Assembly (NCBI GenBank): GCA_910574635.1 | Contig: CAJTCG010000009.1 | Coordinates: 1 to 64,000, forward strand | DNA: 64,000 nt | Direction of reading: 5' to 3' | Origin: Oscillospiraceae bacterium | GTDB lineage: Bacteria; Bacillota; Clostridia; Oscillospirales; Oscillospiraceae | Shown here: positions 42,849-51,827 of the stretch, piece by piece | How the letters are laid out: each line of letters begins with the position of its first letter | Position numbering within the stretch: the first letter of the stretch is position 1 | The notes under the pieces: generated by a model | The model's input: the letters and a program-made list of their open reading frames with translations, nothing else | Told to the model about the DNA's origin: nothing | The model's database searches: none | Position numbers and translations under genes: made by a program

Positions 42849-44063
42849 ATGACGGATTTACTGCGGGACGGCCTGTCCCAGCACACGGTGCAAAAGACCC
42901 CTCTGACCCGGAAGCTTACCGTGGACGGCACCACCGAGGCCTACCCGGTGTACCGGATCAAGCTGGACCTGCTCTACTACAACGACCAAAACGACCGCAT
43001 CGCCACCTGGATCAGCCAGTACCGCTCCCAGCACGGCGGGCGGGCTCCGGAACCGGCGGACCGGGAGGCTTATAACCAGATCATCGAGGGCTTCCTTGTG
43101 GAGAGCAACCCCGACGCCATCCGCAAAACCAAGGCCAACATCAAGCTGGTGGACCAGCGGGAGCCGGGCGTGGTGCTGAACGACGGGCGGATCATCGACG
43201 GAAACCGGCGGTTTACCTGCCTTCGCCAGCTCTCCGCCGAGGACACGAAATTCGGCTGGTTCGAGGCTGTGATTCTGGACCGGAGCATCGAGCGCAGCGC
43301 CAAGCAGATCAAGCTCCTGGAGCTCTCCATCCAGCATGGCGAGGAGGGCAAGGTGGACTACGACCCCATCGACCGGCTGGTGGGCGTGTACCACGACATT
43401 CTGGAAACCGGGCTGCTGTCTCCGGAGGAGTACGCGAGAAGCACCAATGAGAGCGTCACGGACGTGAAAAAGCGCATGGAGCTGGCGGAGCTGATGGTGG
43501 AGCTGCTGGAGTTCATCAACGCGCCGGGACAATTCCACATCGCCCGGGAGCTGAAGCTGTACTATCCCCTTGAGGAGCTTCAGAAGCTCCTCAAGAAGTG
43601 CCGGACGGAGAACGAGAAAGAGGACCTGAAAAACAGCGTCTTTGTCAACATCCTCCTGCGGCCCGCCGGGGACATGACCCGCTTCATCCGGGGCTTTAAG
43701 AACATCGTGGGCAGTGAGCAGCAGGAGGATTTTCTGGAGGAACAGCAGGAGATCGCCGCCGAAGTCATCGGCATTCTCCCCTCTCCCCAGGAAATGAGCA
43801 CCCAGGCCATCCGGGACCGGGTCCGGACACGGGAGGACCTGAGCGGCGCGCTGGAGCGGTCCATGGACAAATACCTGCTCAGGACCCGAAAGACGGAGAC
43901 CCGAAACCGGCCCATCCTGCTGGCGGAGAAGGCTACCGGGTTTTTGGAAAGTATTGACGTGAACATCCTCTCCCGGCTGGGGGACAGTGAGCTCCAGCGC
44001 CTGCGGCGGCAGCTGGACCTGCTGGAAAAGGCGGCGGACGAGATTCGGCGAAGCCTGCCTTGA
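42849..44063 (+). CDS. ParB-like domain protein
   Basis: A 404-residue protein. Residues 35-150 contain a ParB/Srx-fold domain: LNDGRIIDGNRRFTCLRQL near residue 115 corresponds to the ParB box that binds CTP in ParB proteins or forms the catalytic pocket in ParB-like nucleases. The region after it is helical (YDPIDRLVGVYHDILETGLL ... SVTDVKKRMELAELMVELL), like the ParB HTH segment, and the C-terminal third is coiled-coil-like. GGAGGAAA lies 9 bases before the ATG. It sits between the alpha-CTD protein and the SNF2 helicase. No parA partner or parS-like array is seen, so it is not a partition gene. Confidence 0.75.
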   Translation: MTDLLRDGLSQHTVQKTPLTRKLTVDGTTEAYPVYRIKLDLLYYNDQNDRIATWISQYRSQHGGRAPEPADREAYNQIIEGFLVESNPDAIRKTKANIKLVDQREPGVVLNDGRIIDGNRRFTCLRQLSAEDTKFGWFEAVILDRSIERSAKQIKLLELSIQHGEEGKVDYDPIDRLVGVYHDILETGLLSPEEYARSTNESVTDVKKRMELAELMVELLEFINAPGQFHIARELKLYYPLEELQKLLKKCRTENEKEDLKNSVFVNILLRPAGDMTRFIRGFKNIVGSEQQEDFLEEQQEIAAEVIGILPSPQEMSTQAIRDRVRTREDLSGALERSMDKYLLRTRKTETRNRPILLAEKATGFLESIDVNILSRLGDSELQRLRRQLDLLEKAADEIRRSLP

Positions 44064-44163
44064 AAGAGCCTCCGGCCCGTTCCGGCGGGCGCCGTGTGCG
44101 CAGATCAGGGCGGGGCGTTCCGCTTTGACCAATTCCCTAAATCCCTAAAAAGGAGGTTCCCCC

Positions 44164-46038
44164 GTGACCGAATGGCTCTTAGACTATGACGGCGCCGCCC
44201 TGACCCTCCGTGTCCCGGAGGGCGAGGCGGAGGCCCTGCCCTACAGCGCCTTTTATAAGCTCTCCCTCCGCCGCTATATCGCAAAGCGGGAGAGCGGCCT
44301 GTTCACCGGCAAGAGTGCCCTGACCTACCTGGATTTCCAGCGCGTCGTCACCCTGTGTGAAAAGGAATGCGCCCGCCAGGGCGCAGCCCTCACGGTCTCC
44401 CCCGCCCTGGCGGACTATATTCAGGACCGGGGCAGCTATCTGGCGCAGCGGTTCCGTCTGGGCGTGGAGATCAAAAACCGGGAGGAAAAGCTGCTCCCCC
44501 GGTTCCGGGAATATCAGTCTATTGTGAACGCCACCATGGCCCGGCCCCTGCGGGAGCGGCAGATGTGGGACTCCTTTTTCCTTTGCGCCATGAAACGCGC
44601 CGCCAACTTCTCCGTCCCCGGCTCCGGTAAGACCGCCTCCGTGCTGGGGGTCTACGCCTGCCTGAAAAGCCGGGGGCTCATCCGGCGGCTGGTGGTGGTC
44701 TGTCCCAAAAACGCCTTCGGCTCCTGGATGGAGGAGTTTGTCCAGTGCTTCGCTGGACGGGAGGAACTGCGGGTCCTAAACCTCCACGGCCCCGGACTGG
44801 CCACGGCGGCGGAGCGGCGGGCGGCGCTGCGGTACGACTCGGGGAACGTGAATTTGATCCTGGTGAACTATGAGACGTTGGGCGGCGTGCTGGAGGACCT
44901 GATTCCCCTGGTCCAGTCCCAGGCCCTTTTGGTCTTCGACGAGGTCCACAAGGTCAAAAAGGCGGGCGGGGAGTACGCCTCCGCCGCCCTGGCCCTGGCG
45001 GAGCAGTCCGTTTACCTCGCCGCCCTCACCGGAACGCCGGTCCCCAATTCCTACCTGGACCTCTATAATCTGCTGCACATTCTGTTCCCCAATGAGTATA
45101 ACGAATTCTTCGGCTTCTCCGACATGCTCCTCCGCCATCCCACCCCGGCGGAGGTGGAGACGGTCAACAACCGGCTCCAGCCTTTCTTTTGCCGAACCAC
45201 CAAGGAGCAGCTGGAGGTCCCCCCAGCCCTGCCGGACAGGATTCTCACCTGCCCCGCCGGAGGGGAGGAAAACCGGCTTTTGGAGCTGCTGGTTCAAAAA
45301 TACCGGGGGAACAAGCTGGCGTTGTTCCTGCGGATTCTCCAGCTGGAAAGCAACCCCCGGCTGCTGCTCCAAAAGCTGGACCTCCGGGATTTCCGGTATC
45401 TGCTGGACGACGGCGTCCCGGCGGGAGACGCCGGCCTTGACGGTTGCGGCCAGGAAGCCCGGCAGCTGATCGAAGCCTGTCCCCCCTCTGGGAAGTTCCG
45501 CCGCTGCGTCCAGCTGGCGGAGGAGCTGGCCAGAGAGGGAAAGCCTGTGATCATCTGGTGCGTCTTCCTGGACTCCATCCATACGCTGTCTGAAGCCCTG
45601 GAGAAGCGCGGCATCCCCACCCGCTGTATTTACGGCGCGGTGCCGCTGGAGGAGCGGCAGGACATCCTGCGGGATTTCAAATTAGGGCACTTCCAGGTTC
45701 TGCTGACCAACCCCCACACCCTGGCGGAGTCCGTGTCCCTGCACAGCGTCTGTCACGACGCCGTCTATTTTGAGTACAGCTACAATCTGGTTCACCTGCT
45801 CCAGTCCAAGGACCGCATCCACCGCCTGGGGCTGCCCAAGGGGCAGTATACGCAGTATGCTTTCCTTCAGACAGAGTACCAAACGGAAAAGGGTCCCTGG
45901 TCCATGGAGGGCGTTGTCTACCAACGGCTCCGCCAAAAAGAGCAGACCATGCTGGAGGCCATCGGGCGGCGGACGCTGGAGGTTCTGCCCACCAGCGAGG
46001 AGGACCTGGAGATGATTTTCAGGCCTCTGCTCCAATGA
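44164..46038 (+). CDS. SNF2-type DNA helicase/translocase
   Basis: A 624-residue SF2 protein. Walker A is VPGSGKTASVLG near residue 150, DEVH (LLVFDEVHKVKK) near residue 258, and motif III reads AALTGTPVPNSYLDLYN. The C-terminal RecA fold has VIIWCVFLDSIHTLSEAL and motif VI as QSKDRIHRLGLPKG, characteristic of SNF2/RapA proteins that translocate on double-stranded DNA. The N-terminal 120 residues are specific to this protein. GTG start with AAGGAGG upstream. It ends the cassette and is followed at once by IS debris, so a fourth gene may have been lost. Confidence 0.85.
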   Translation: MTEWLLDYDGAALTLRVPEGEAEALPYSAFYKLSLRRYIAKRESGLFTGKSALTYLDFQRVVTLCEKECARQGAALTVSPALADYIQDRGSYLAQRFRLGVEIKNREEKLLPRFREYQSIVNATMARPLRERQMWDSFFLCAMKRAANFSVPGSGKTASVLGVYACLKSRGLIRRLVVVCPKNAFGSWMEEFVQCFAGREELRVLNLHGPGLATAAERRAALRYDSGNVNLILVNYETLGGVLEDLIPLVQSQALLVFDEVHKVKKAGGEYASAALALAEQSVYLAALTGTPVPNSYLDLYNLLHILFPNEYNEFFGFSDMLLRHPTPAEVETVNNRLQPFFCRTTKEQLEVPPALPDRILTCPAGGEENRLLELLVQKYRGNKLALFLRILQLESNPRLLLQKLDLRDFRYLLDDGVPAGDAGLDGCGQEARQLIEACPPSGKFRRCVQLAEELAREGKPVIIWCVFLDSIHTLSEALEKRGIPTRCIYGAVPLEERQDILRDFKLGHFQVLLTNPHTLAESVSLHSVCHDAVYFEYSYNLVHLLQSKDRIHRLGLPKGQYTQYAFLQTEYQTEKGPWSMEGVVYQRLRQKEQTMLEAIGRRTLEVLPTSEEDLEMIFRPLLQ

Positions 46039-46092
46039 ACACGGCTGTTTTATTAAAGAAGCGCTGTGAATTCGCAGTTGATTTTACGCTAA

Positions 46093-46922
46093 CTATAGCA
46101 ATCCAAGAAATTAGCAAGGGATACCAGCGGCAGAAAACCAACCGGCGCAGTCCGATGGACGGATTCGCGAGAAAGCCTCAGCAATACCATGCGGAAGCTG
46201 GGGCAATAATCTGATTTTCAGCTTGCGAAGAATCGCCTTGATTTTTGACTACATAGTTTCGATTGGATTCAAATCAGGGCTGTACGCTGGCAAGTACCAT
46301 AATTTCATGCCAGCCTTCTGCAAAAGCGTCTGAATCTCTTTGACATGATGCGTGCGCATATTATCCATGATAACAATATCCCCTTCGTGCAGCGTGGGAA
46401 TGAGCGTGTTCTTGAGATGGTCCAGAAATTTTTCGCGGGTCGTTCCGCCGCTGTAAATCGTATAGGCTGTCTCACCATTGCGTCTTATGGAGGAAAGAAT
46501 CGTGGTATTAGCAGGTGTATTCAAGGGAGTCTTGTCTACTGACCGCTCCCCACCAATGGCCCGCCCATAGCAGCGGCTCAAGTCTGTGTTTACGCCGCTT
46601 TCATCCAGAAATACCAGTTTGTCCGCTTCGCATTGCGTGATCATTTCACTCCAGGCTTCTCTCGCCGCCATAACATCAAACACGCTCCCGCTCTGCCGTG
46701 TAAGTTGGTCTATGCCCTGCAAATCTTCTTCCGTCAGGGCCGGTTTCCTTCCTCGCTGACTGGTTTGAAGTTCTACACTGCCGGTTTTCTTCATTTGCAC
46801 GCTTAAACGATACACTGTACTGGTACTTACCTGGAAACACTTTGCTACTGTTTGCGCATCGTGGGTCTGCTCATATGCCTGTACCAGCAGTCTTCGCGCC
46901 TCGTTGTGTAACATTGCTATTA
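46093..46922 (-). mobile_element. IS630-family element, nearly intact
   Basis: The left end reads TATAGCAATCCAAGAAA; the right end, read inward, has AATAGCAATGTT, sharing ATAGCAAT, in the way of IS630 ends. A transposase gene with one internal stop fills it. IS630 elements insert at TA. Confidence 0.65.
46111..46914 (-). pseudogene. IS630-family transposase with one amber codon
   Basis: From ATG 46914 the frame has an N-terminal HTH (SVQMKKTGSVELQTSQRGRK follows it). The catalytic DDE triad comes next: VFLDESGVNTDL, VIMDNMRTHHVKE, YSPDLNPIE. After NPIETM a TAG at 46249-46251 occupies the place of the usual tryptophan (MWSKIK). Read through it, the frame goes on normally (SKIKAILRKLKIRLL ... 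CAGWFSAAGIPC) to a TAA at 46111. One nonsense change alone seems to disable it. All three catalytic residues are intact. Confidence 0.8.
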
Positions 46923-46974
46923 TTTCTGAAAAACAAACTGGGAATATGATGAAGAAAGTGGTAAAATAGAGAGC

Positions 46975-47917
46975 ATGGAGTACATAGATTTACGAAGATT
47001 GAGTAGGGGAGAGCTCAAGCAGATAAGCCGGCAGGTTATACGCCTCAAAAAGATGGGGAAACCGGGAAAGAAATATGTGCGCATACGTCTGGAAAAGGTA
47101 TTGGAAAAAGATATCGGACGGCAGTGTGTCGGATTATTATTTCCGAGCTTAAAGCTCGGAAATAATAAATTTGATTCAAGCTGTTTTGCTCACCGCTGTA
47201 AACAGCGGCAACCGCAAAACATGGCACATATTACTTCCGGCCTTTCAGTTCGGAAGTAATATATGCGATATGCGGCGCTGGGGCTTGACCTGCCAGCGTC
47301 CAATCAAGCGTGCCCGGAAACAGGATTCTTCCCGTATCTAAAGGTGGCGAGATGAGGAATACCCGGCCATCGTCCGGCGGGCCAGGACAGAAAATGCCGT
47401 GATGTACTGGGGAGGCGAGACTTGAATCGACAATTGCTCAAACTGTGAGCGCGGGTTTGCACCCAAGGGGCAGCCCCCAGTTCTGCCAGTGGAGACGAAA
47501 AGAGAGCGGCTGAATATGCTTTCTGCCTTGAGCAGTCAGGGGGACGTTCGCTTTATGCTGTATGAGGATTCCATGAACCAGCAGCGCCTGATCCAATTTA
47601 TGGACCGGCTGGTTTTAACCGCCAACCGAAAAGTTTTCCTGATTTTGGACAACTTAAAGGTGCACCATGGGAAGAAGGCCGCAGCCTGGCTGGACAGGCA
47701 TCGGGATAAAATTGAGCTGTTCTTTCTACCGCCCTATGCTCTGGAGAGCAATCCAGACGAATATCTCAATCACGCGCTGAAACTCTCGGTCCTTTCTGGC
47801 GACTTGCCTCGGAGCAAATACGATATCCGCCATAAAACAGCTTCCTTCGTGCGAACTTTCCAACATTCTCCTGATAAGGTCTCCGCTTTCTTTCAATATA
47901 TTATTGTTCGGGAGTAA
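46975..47917 (+). pseudogene. second IS630-type transposase, heavily decayed
   Basis: A different IS630 type. It starts MEYIDLRRLSRGELKQISRQ and then loses the middle of the protein to a deletion in which the triple-hairpin repeat (47.13-47.27 kb) sits. Similarity resumes at RRWGLTCQRPIKRA. The first catalytic aspartate is replaced (WGGET where WGDET is expected) and a TGA follows two codons later. From ERGFAPKG onward to ALESNPDEYLNHALKLSVLS the frame is good to 47917. It is non-functional. Confidence 0.75.
47134..47265. repeat. triple-hairpin repeat element, copy 2
   Basis: The first hairpin (TTATTATTTCCGAGCT and complement, 47134-47168) is perfect with a 16-bp stem. The second has lost two bases in one arm. 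The third (CATATTACTTCCG and complement) is intact. The whole unit aligns to the one at 24.65 kb with about a dozen differences. It lies inside the broken IS630 transposase gene, so it must have moved there or been joined by a deletion. Confidence 0.75.
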
Positions 47918-47932
47918 TACCTCGTCCAGTTC

Positions 47933-48211
47933 ATGGAGATCACCCCGACCACCGTCAACTGGGCGGAATGGGTTCAGGCCACCCATGAGCAGGCCGCCGT
48001 TCAGCAGGCCCGGGCCCTGGCGGAACCGCTGTCCCTGGCGGTGACCCTGGAGGACTGCCGCCCCGTCAGCGCCCAGCTGGGCCGGCTTCTGTCCGACGGG
48101 CGGCGGCTGAACACCTGGACGGTCCCCCAGCTGCTGGACAGCTTCTTCAAGAGCCAGGACCCGGACGCGCCAAAGCAGGAACCTCCCCAGCGCACGGACT
48201 TTATCCGTTAA
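47933..48211 (+). pseudogene. 3' fragment of an unknown gene cut off by insertions
   Basis: An open frame of 92 codons from the first ATG; it can be read a few codons earlier (YLVQF) up to the stop of the decayed IS630. It reads EITPTTVNWAEWVQATHEQA ... VPQLLDSFFKSQDPDAPKQE and ends at 48211. There is no ribosome-binding site, and high-GC codon use matches the SNF2 cassette rather than the IS. The likely reading is the C-terminus of a fourth cassette gene whose 5' part was removed by the IS elements. I do not recognise a family. Confidence 0.4.
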
Positions 48212-48300
48212 CAAATAGGCCTGTGGTGAGCGCTACAGCCTACTCACGCCCATTCCCAAGCTTACTCTGGAATTCATGTGGAGAATTGTACATACGAATA

Positions 48301-48327
48301 GCGGCATGGAGCGTTGCTCCATGCCGC
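48301..48327. repeat. perfect hairpin at the IS1182 remnant
   Basis: GCGGCATGGAGC and its complement around GTT, followed by CTCAGCCTGTCGAAAAAGTC, which looks like the end of an IS1182-type element. Confidence 0.45.
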
Positions 48328-48417
48328 CTCAGCCTGTCGAAAAAGTCAGCCGTAGGGCAGACATTTTCGTGTGGATGTAGTAAAATAGGATAGCTATGTA
48401 CCCGCTCCAAAAACTGC

Positions 48418-48660
48418 GTGAAGACTGTCCTGCGGCACATCTGGAAGATCTGGCTGACGACACCAGGTACACCCCAGAATACCAGGAGCTATACGCATGA
48501 GCGGGTCTTTGCTGATGCCAAGGAAAAGCATGGCATGCGTTATACCCACCACAGAGGTCTGGCCCACGTTTCCAACTGGGTGAGGCTTAAATTTACTGCC
48601 ATGAACCTCAAAAGCTGGCCAGATGAAAAGCAAGACGACATTCCCTTAGAGAACATTTAG
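48418..48660 (+). pseudogene. IS1182-family transposase C-terminal remnant
   Basis: Only about 80 codons remain. The ERVFADAKEKHGMRYTHHRG segment and WVRLKFTAMNLK are the hallmark C-terminus of IS1182 transposases. The catalytic core upstream is missing. The frame begins among unrelated residues near 48418. Confidence 0.7.
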
Positions 48661-48782
48661 CAGGATAAGGTGGAATTAGTTTCGCAAAAAGAGACATGGT
48701 TTGCAGGACCCTGGCAGGATAAAGTTACCACACACCATTCTGAAAGAAGACGGCAAAAGCTGCCCGGGAGAAAGCAAAAGCC

Positions 48783-49101
48783 GTGGTGGAAGATCTTCGT
48801 TCTATGAAACCGAAAGAGGCCGCCAAGAAAGTAGAAGACGGCATCGAAGAAACGCGCACCTACTGTGATTTTCCCAGTGAACGCTGGGCGCGCATCCGTA
48901 CCAATAATGTCATTGAACGGCTTAACAGGGAAATACGCCGCCGTACCCTGGGCGGTGGGCTGTTTCCCAGACGGCAGCTCCGTCCTCATGCTGGTCTGTG
49001 CCAGGCTGCGCCATGTGGCCGGTACCCAGTGGGGGAACAAGAAGTGCATGAATGTGAAGCACTTGGAGACCATTCCGGAAAACGCCTCTGTTGCCGGCTG
49101 A
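48783..49101 (+). pseudogene. IS256-family transposase C-terminal remnant
   Basis: Frame one encodes KEAAKKVEDGIEETRTYCDF, IRTNNVIERLNREIRRRT, the classic C-terminal part of IS256 (Mutator) transposases. It then shifts to another frame that reads FPDGSSVLMLVCARLRHVAG and TQWGNKKCMN, ending at 49101. The N-terminal two thirds are gone. A CAAGAGCCTT hairpin (49111-49146) follows. Confidence 0.72.
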
Positions 49102-49301
49102 TTTCATTCTCAAGAGCCTTCAAACTTAAAGTGCGAAAGGCTCTTGACATTACCGTCTCCGATTCATCGCCGCAGAAATAATCGGACAAACGATTTCCGG
49201 CATGGTCAGGACTTCCTTTTGCGGTGACTGCCTAATGTTTTGCGTTTTGCGCGTCATTCTTTATCAGGCACCCCCAAAGACAGCCTCTTTATCGTATCTT
49301 G

Positions 49302-49712
49302 TTACGGCTCGATGCGCGTTTCCAGCCGCCGGAAGGTGAAGGTGCCCACGGCGAAGAGCGCTCCGCCCTCGCCTGTGACCCGGGCCTCCAGCACGCAGAC
49401 GCTCCGCCCGCCCGGAAGCTCCCGGGCCTCCGCCGTCAGCTTGTCGCCCGCCTGGGCGCTTTTCAAGAAGCTGAACGAGCAGCTGATGGTAACGGCCATG
49501 GTCCCATAGGCCGCCATGGCGGAGCCGCAGGCCGTGTCCGCCAGGGCGAAGTAAACGCCGCCGTGGGGAACTTGAAGGGGGTTCAAATCCTCCTCCGTCA
49601 CGGTTTTCGTGGCCCGGGCGTAACCGGGGCCAAGCTCCTCCACGTAGATGCCCAGTTTTCTGCCGAAGAGATTCTTCTCGTTGCGAAAGGCGCGGATTTG
49701 CTCGTAGTCCAT
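49302..49712 (-). CDS. PaaI-family hotdog thioesterase
   Basis: A 136-residue protein of the hotdog fold. The segment LNPLQVPHGGVYFALADTAC near residue 45 is the PaaI/YdiI active-site motif (HGG followed by a helix with Asp). It hydrolyses acyl-CoA thioesters, typically aromatic or medium-chain. The ATG at 49712 has GGAGT upstream, so I reject longer readings. It stands alone, 44 bases from the Crp/Fnr gene, same strand. This is where the core chromosome resumes after the IS region. Confidence 0.85.
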   Translation of the reverse strand: MDYEQIRAFRNEKNLFGRKLGIYVEELGPGYARATKTVTEEDLNPLQVPHGGVYFALADTACGSAMAAYGTMAVTISCSFSFLKSAQAGDKLTAEARELPGGRSVCVLEARVTGEGGALFAVGTFTFRRLETRIEP

Positions 49713-49756
49713 AGGAATGACTCCTTTCCGGCGCTGAAATAAAGGGAGGCGTCCCC

Positions 49757-50410
49757 TCACTGCCGGATGGTGAACTGGCGCCCGTCGGAGCGGACGCTGC
49801 CTTCCTCCCGGAGGCGCTTCAGCTCCCGCATCATGGCGCTGCGGTCCGTGGCGATGTAGTCGGCCAGGGTGCTGAGGGAAAAGGGGAGGGTGAAGGTCCG
49901 GCTTCCCGACTGCTGGGAGAGCTGGCGGAAATAGCACAGCAGCTTCTCCCGGATGGACCGCCGGGACAGCACGTCCACCCGGCGGGAGAGGGCCTGGGCC
50001 TTGTCCGCCATCAATTGGAGCATATTCTGAACCAGGATGCTGTGCCGCTGGCAGGCGTGGCCGCAGCGGCTGAGAATATGGCCGTAGTCGATAAACACCA
50101 CGTCGCAGGGGCGGCGGCAGACCACCTCCAGGCTGTCCCCCGTGGACCCGGCGAAGGCCAGGGTCTTGCCGAAGACGCTTCCTACGCCCAGGTCCTCCAG
50201 CACCGTGGCCACGCCCTCCTCGTCAATGCGGATCAAGGACGCCTGACCCCGTTCCACCACGCCCACGGCGTCGGAGGAGAAATCATAGATCAGCTCGTCG
50301 GCCCGGAAGGACCGCTGGACCGCCTGAAAACAGGACAAAATCTCTCGGTAATCCTGATAGCTGATGTCGTGAAACAGCGGACTTTTTTCCAATTCCTGTT
50401 CGCTAAGCAT
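49757..50410 (-). CDS. Crp/Fnr-family transcriptional regulator
   Basis: A 217-residue protein. Residues 10-120 form a cyclic-nucleotide-binding-type beta-barrel (ELIYDFSSDAVGVVERGQAS, GSVFGKTLAFAG). The C-terminal winged helix holds the recognition helix in LSTLADYIATDRSAMMRELK. Several cysteines (CRRPCD, CGHACQ) fall in the barrel and linker, but the Fnr four-cysteine N-terminal cluster is absent. AAAGGGGATG precedes ATG 50410. Ligand unknown. It may be transcribed with the downstream thioesterase gene. Confidence 0.85.
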   Translation of the reverse strand: MLSEQELEKSPLFHDISYQDYREILSCFQAVQRSFRADELIYDFSSDAVGVVERGQASLIRIDEEGVATVLEDLGVGSVFGKTLAFAGSTGDSLEVVCRRPCDVVFIDYGHILSRCGHACQRHSILVQNMLQLMADKAQALSRRVDVLSRRSIREKLLCYFRQLSQQSGSRTFTLPFSLSTLADYIATDRSAMMRELKRLREEGSVRSDGRQFTIRQ

Positions 50411-50450
50411 GTGCTCATCCCCTTTAGTTGCATATCCCACACAGTAAAAT

Positions 50451-50479
50451 ATGATACCAGCTTCTGCTTAAAAAGTAAA
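50451..50479 (-). promoter_or_regulatory. promoter of the Crp/Fnr gene
   Basis: On the minus strand TTTACT, 17 bases, TATCAT, ending 41 bases before the start codon. Confidence 0.4.
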
Positions 50480-50667
50480 GCACAATTTTTTACTCTCGGC
50501 CCTTCCAGTGCAACTTTCGGTATTTTTTACGAAGCCCGTTTTTCAAAGGCGGGAAGGGCCGTCCGGAAAAAGTGCCGCGGGTTCAGGAAAAAACGGGAAA
50601 AAGCGTTCCTGGAAACCGGATTTACGTTTTCGACCCGGTTTGTTTACAATTTGTTTATATCCATCCA

Positions 50668-50696
50668 TTGACAACAAATCCATCCGGTGGTAAACT
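50668..50696 (+). promoter_or_regulatory. heat-shock operon promoter
   Basis: TTGACA (50668-50673), 17 bases, TAAACT (50691-50696), a strong sigma-A promoter directly ahead of the CIRCE. The 50.48-50.66 kb stretch upstream shows no gene. Confidence 0.8.
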
Positions 50697-50700
50697 CGCT

Positions 50701-50727
50701 TTAGCACTCCGGGAAAAGGAGTGCTAA
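50701..50727. promoter_or_regulatory. CIRCE operator
   Basis: TTAGCACTC, exactly nine bases, GAGTGCTAA: a perfect CIRCE element, the binding site of HrcA. It overlaps the transcription start of the hrcA operon, so HrcA represses its own operon and titration of HrcA by heat-damaged protein relieves it. Confidence 0.96.
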
Positions 50728-50780
50728 AGCATCAAAAACGGCCCGCCCCGGCAGGCGGCGGGCATTAGGAGGAGGACGGC

Positions 50781-51827
50781 GTGGAGCTCTCGGACCGGAA
50801 ACGGCAGATACTGAAGGTGGTGGTGGAGGACTATGTCCGCACCGCCGAGCCGGTGGGGTCCAAGGCCATTGCCGCCGAGATGGGGGGCAGCGTCAGCTCC
50901 GCCACCATCCGAAACGAGCTGTCCGACCTGACGGAGATGGGCTATTTGGAGCAGCCCCACACCTCCGCGGGGCGGATGCCCTCCCCCAAGGGCTACCGCC
51001 TGTACGTCAACGAGCTGATGGAGGCGCAGCGCCTCTCCCTGGCGGAGACGGAGAAGATCAACCAGTCCCTCCAGTTAAAGATGGAGGAGCTGGACCGGCT
51101 TTTGGCCCAGGCGGGCCGGGCGGTGTCCTCTCTGGTGCGCTACCCGGCCTATGTTTCCGCCAGCCGGAAGACCGAGCTCACCGTCCGGCGCTTCGAGCTG
51201 CTGGCGGTGGACGAGCGGAACTGCATCCTGGTGATGATGACCAGCGACAGCAAGGTGAAAAGCCAGCTCCTTCGGATGCAGCTCAAGGTGGACCCGGCGG
51301 ACCTGCCCGCGGCGGCGAACCTTTTGAACAGCCACTTCACCAATACGGACCCCGGCGGCATGAGCCGGCATCTGATGAGCGTGGCGGACCAGGTGAGCCC
51401 CCAGCTCTTCCTGCTGCTGTCCCAGGCCGTGGGTTTCGCGGCGGACGCGCTGGAGGAGGCGGGCCGGCGGGAGATTGTCACCGCCGGGGCCAGCCGCCTT
51501 TTAAAGCTCCCGGAGTTCCGGGACGCCGACAAGGCCCACGAGCTGATGAGCTTCCTGGCGGACAGCAAGGAGGAGCTCCCCCAGCCGCTGCACCGGGAGA
51601 TGGAGATCCTCATCGGCCCGGAGAACGTGAAGGAGGTCCTGCGGGACACCAGCGTGGTGGTGGCCAGCTATGATATCGGAGACGACATGCGGGGCCTCAT
51701 CGGCGTGGTGGGCCCCACAAGAATGGATTACGCGGCGGTGGCCGCACGGCTCTCCGGCTTTGCCGAGGGGCTGACGCGATTGTTTGGAAAACAGGAGGAA
51801 CTACCCCCCAAGGAGGAACCGAAATGA
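50781..51827 (+). CDS. hrcA: heat-inducible transcription repressor HrcA
   Basis: A 348-residue repressor that binds the CIRCE operator upstream. The N-terminal winged helix (RQILKVVVEDYVRTAEPVGS; SVSSATIRNELSDLTEMGYL) and the YLEQPHTSAGRMPSPKGYRL segment are diagnostic. GGLIGVVGPTRMDYA-type sequence (GLIGVVGPTRMDYAAVAARL) is the conserved C-terminus. GTG start with AGGAGG 10 bases upstream. First gene of hrcA-grpE-dnaK-dnaJ; the next gene overlaps by 4 bases. Confidence 0.96.
   Translation: MELSDRKRQILKVVVEDYVRTAEPVGSKAIAAEMGGSVSSATIRNELSDLTEMGYLEQPHTSAGRMPSPKGYRLYVNELMEAQRLSLAETEKINQSLQLKMEELDRLLAQAGRAVSSLVRYPAYVSASRKTELTVRRFELLAVDERNCILVMMTSDSKVKSQLLRMQLKVDPADLPAAANLLNSHFTNTDPGGMSRHLMSVADQVSPQLFLLLSQAVGFAADALEEAGRREIVTAGASRLLKLPEFRDADKAHELMSFLADSKEELPQPLHREMEILIGPENVKEVLRDTSVVVASYDIGDDMRGLIGVVGPTRMDYAAVAARLSGFAEGLTRLFGKQEELPPKEEPK

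Noticed and set aside
42849-44063. chromosome or plasmid partition gene parB
   Set aside because: No parA neighbour and no parS-like repeats; the gene sits in a helicase cassette.
44164-46038. type I or III restriction helicase subunit
   Set aside because: Motifs fit SNF2 translocases; no methyltransferase or specificity gene is adjacent.
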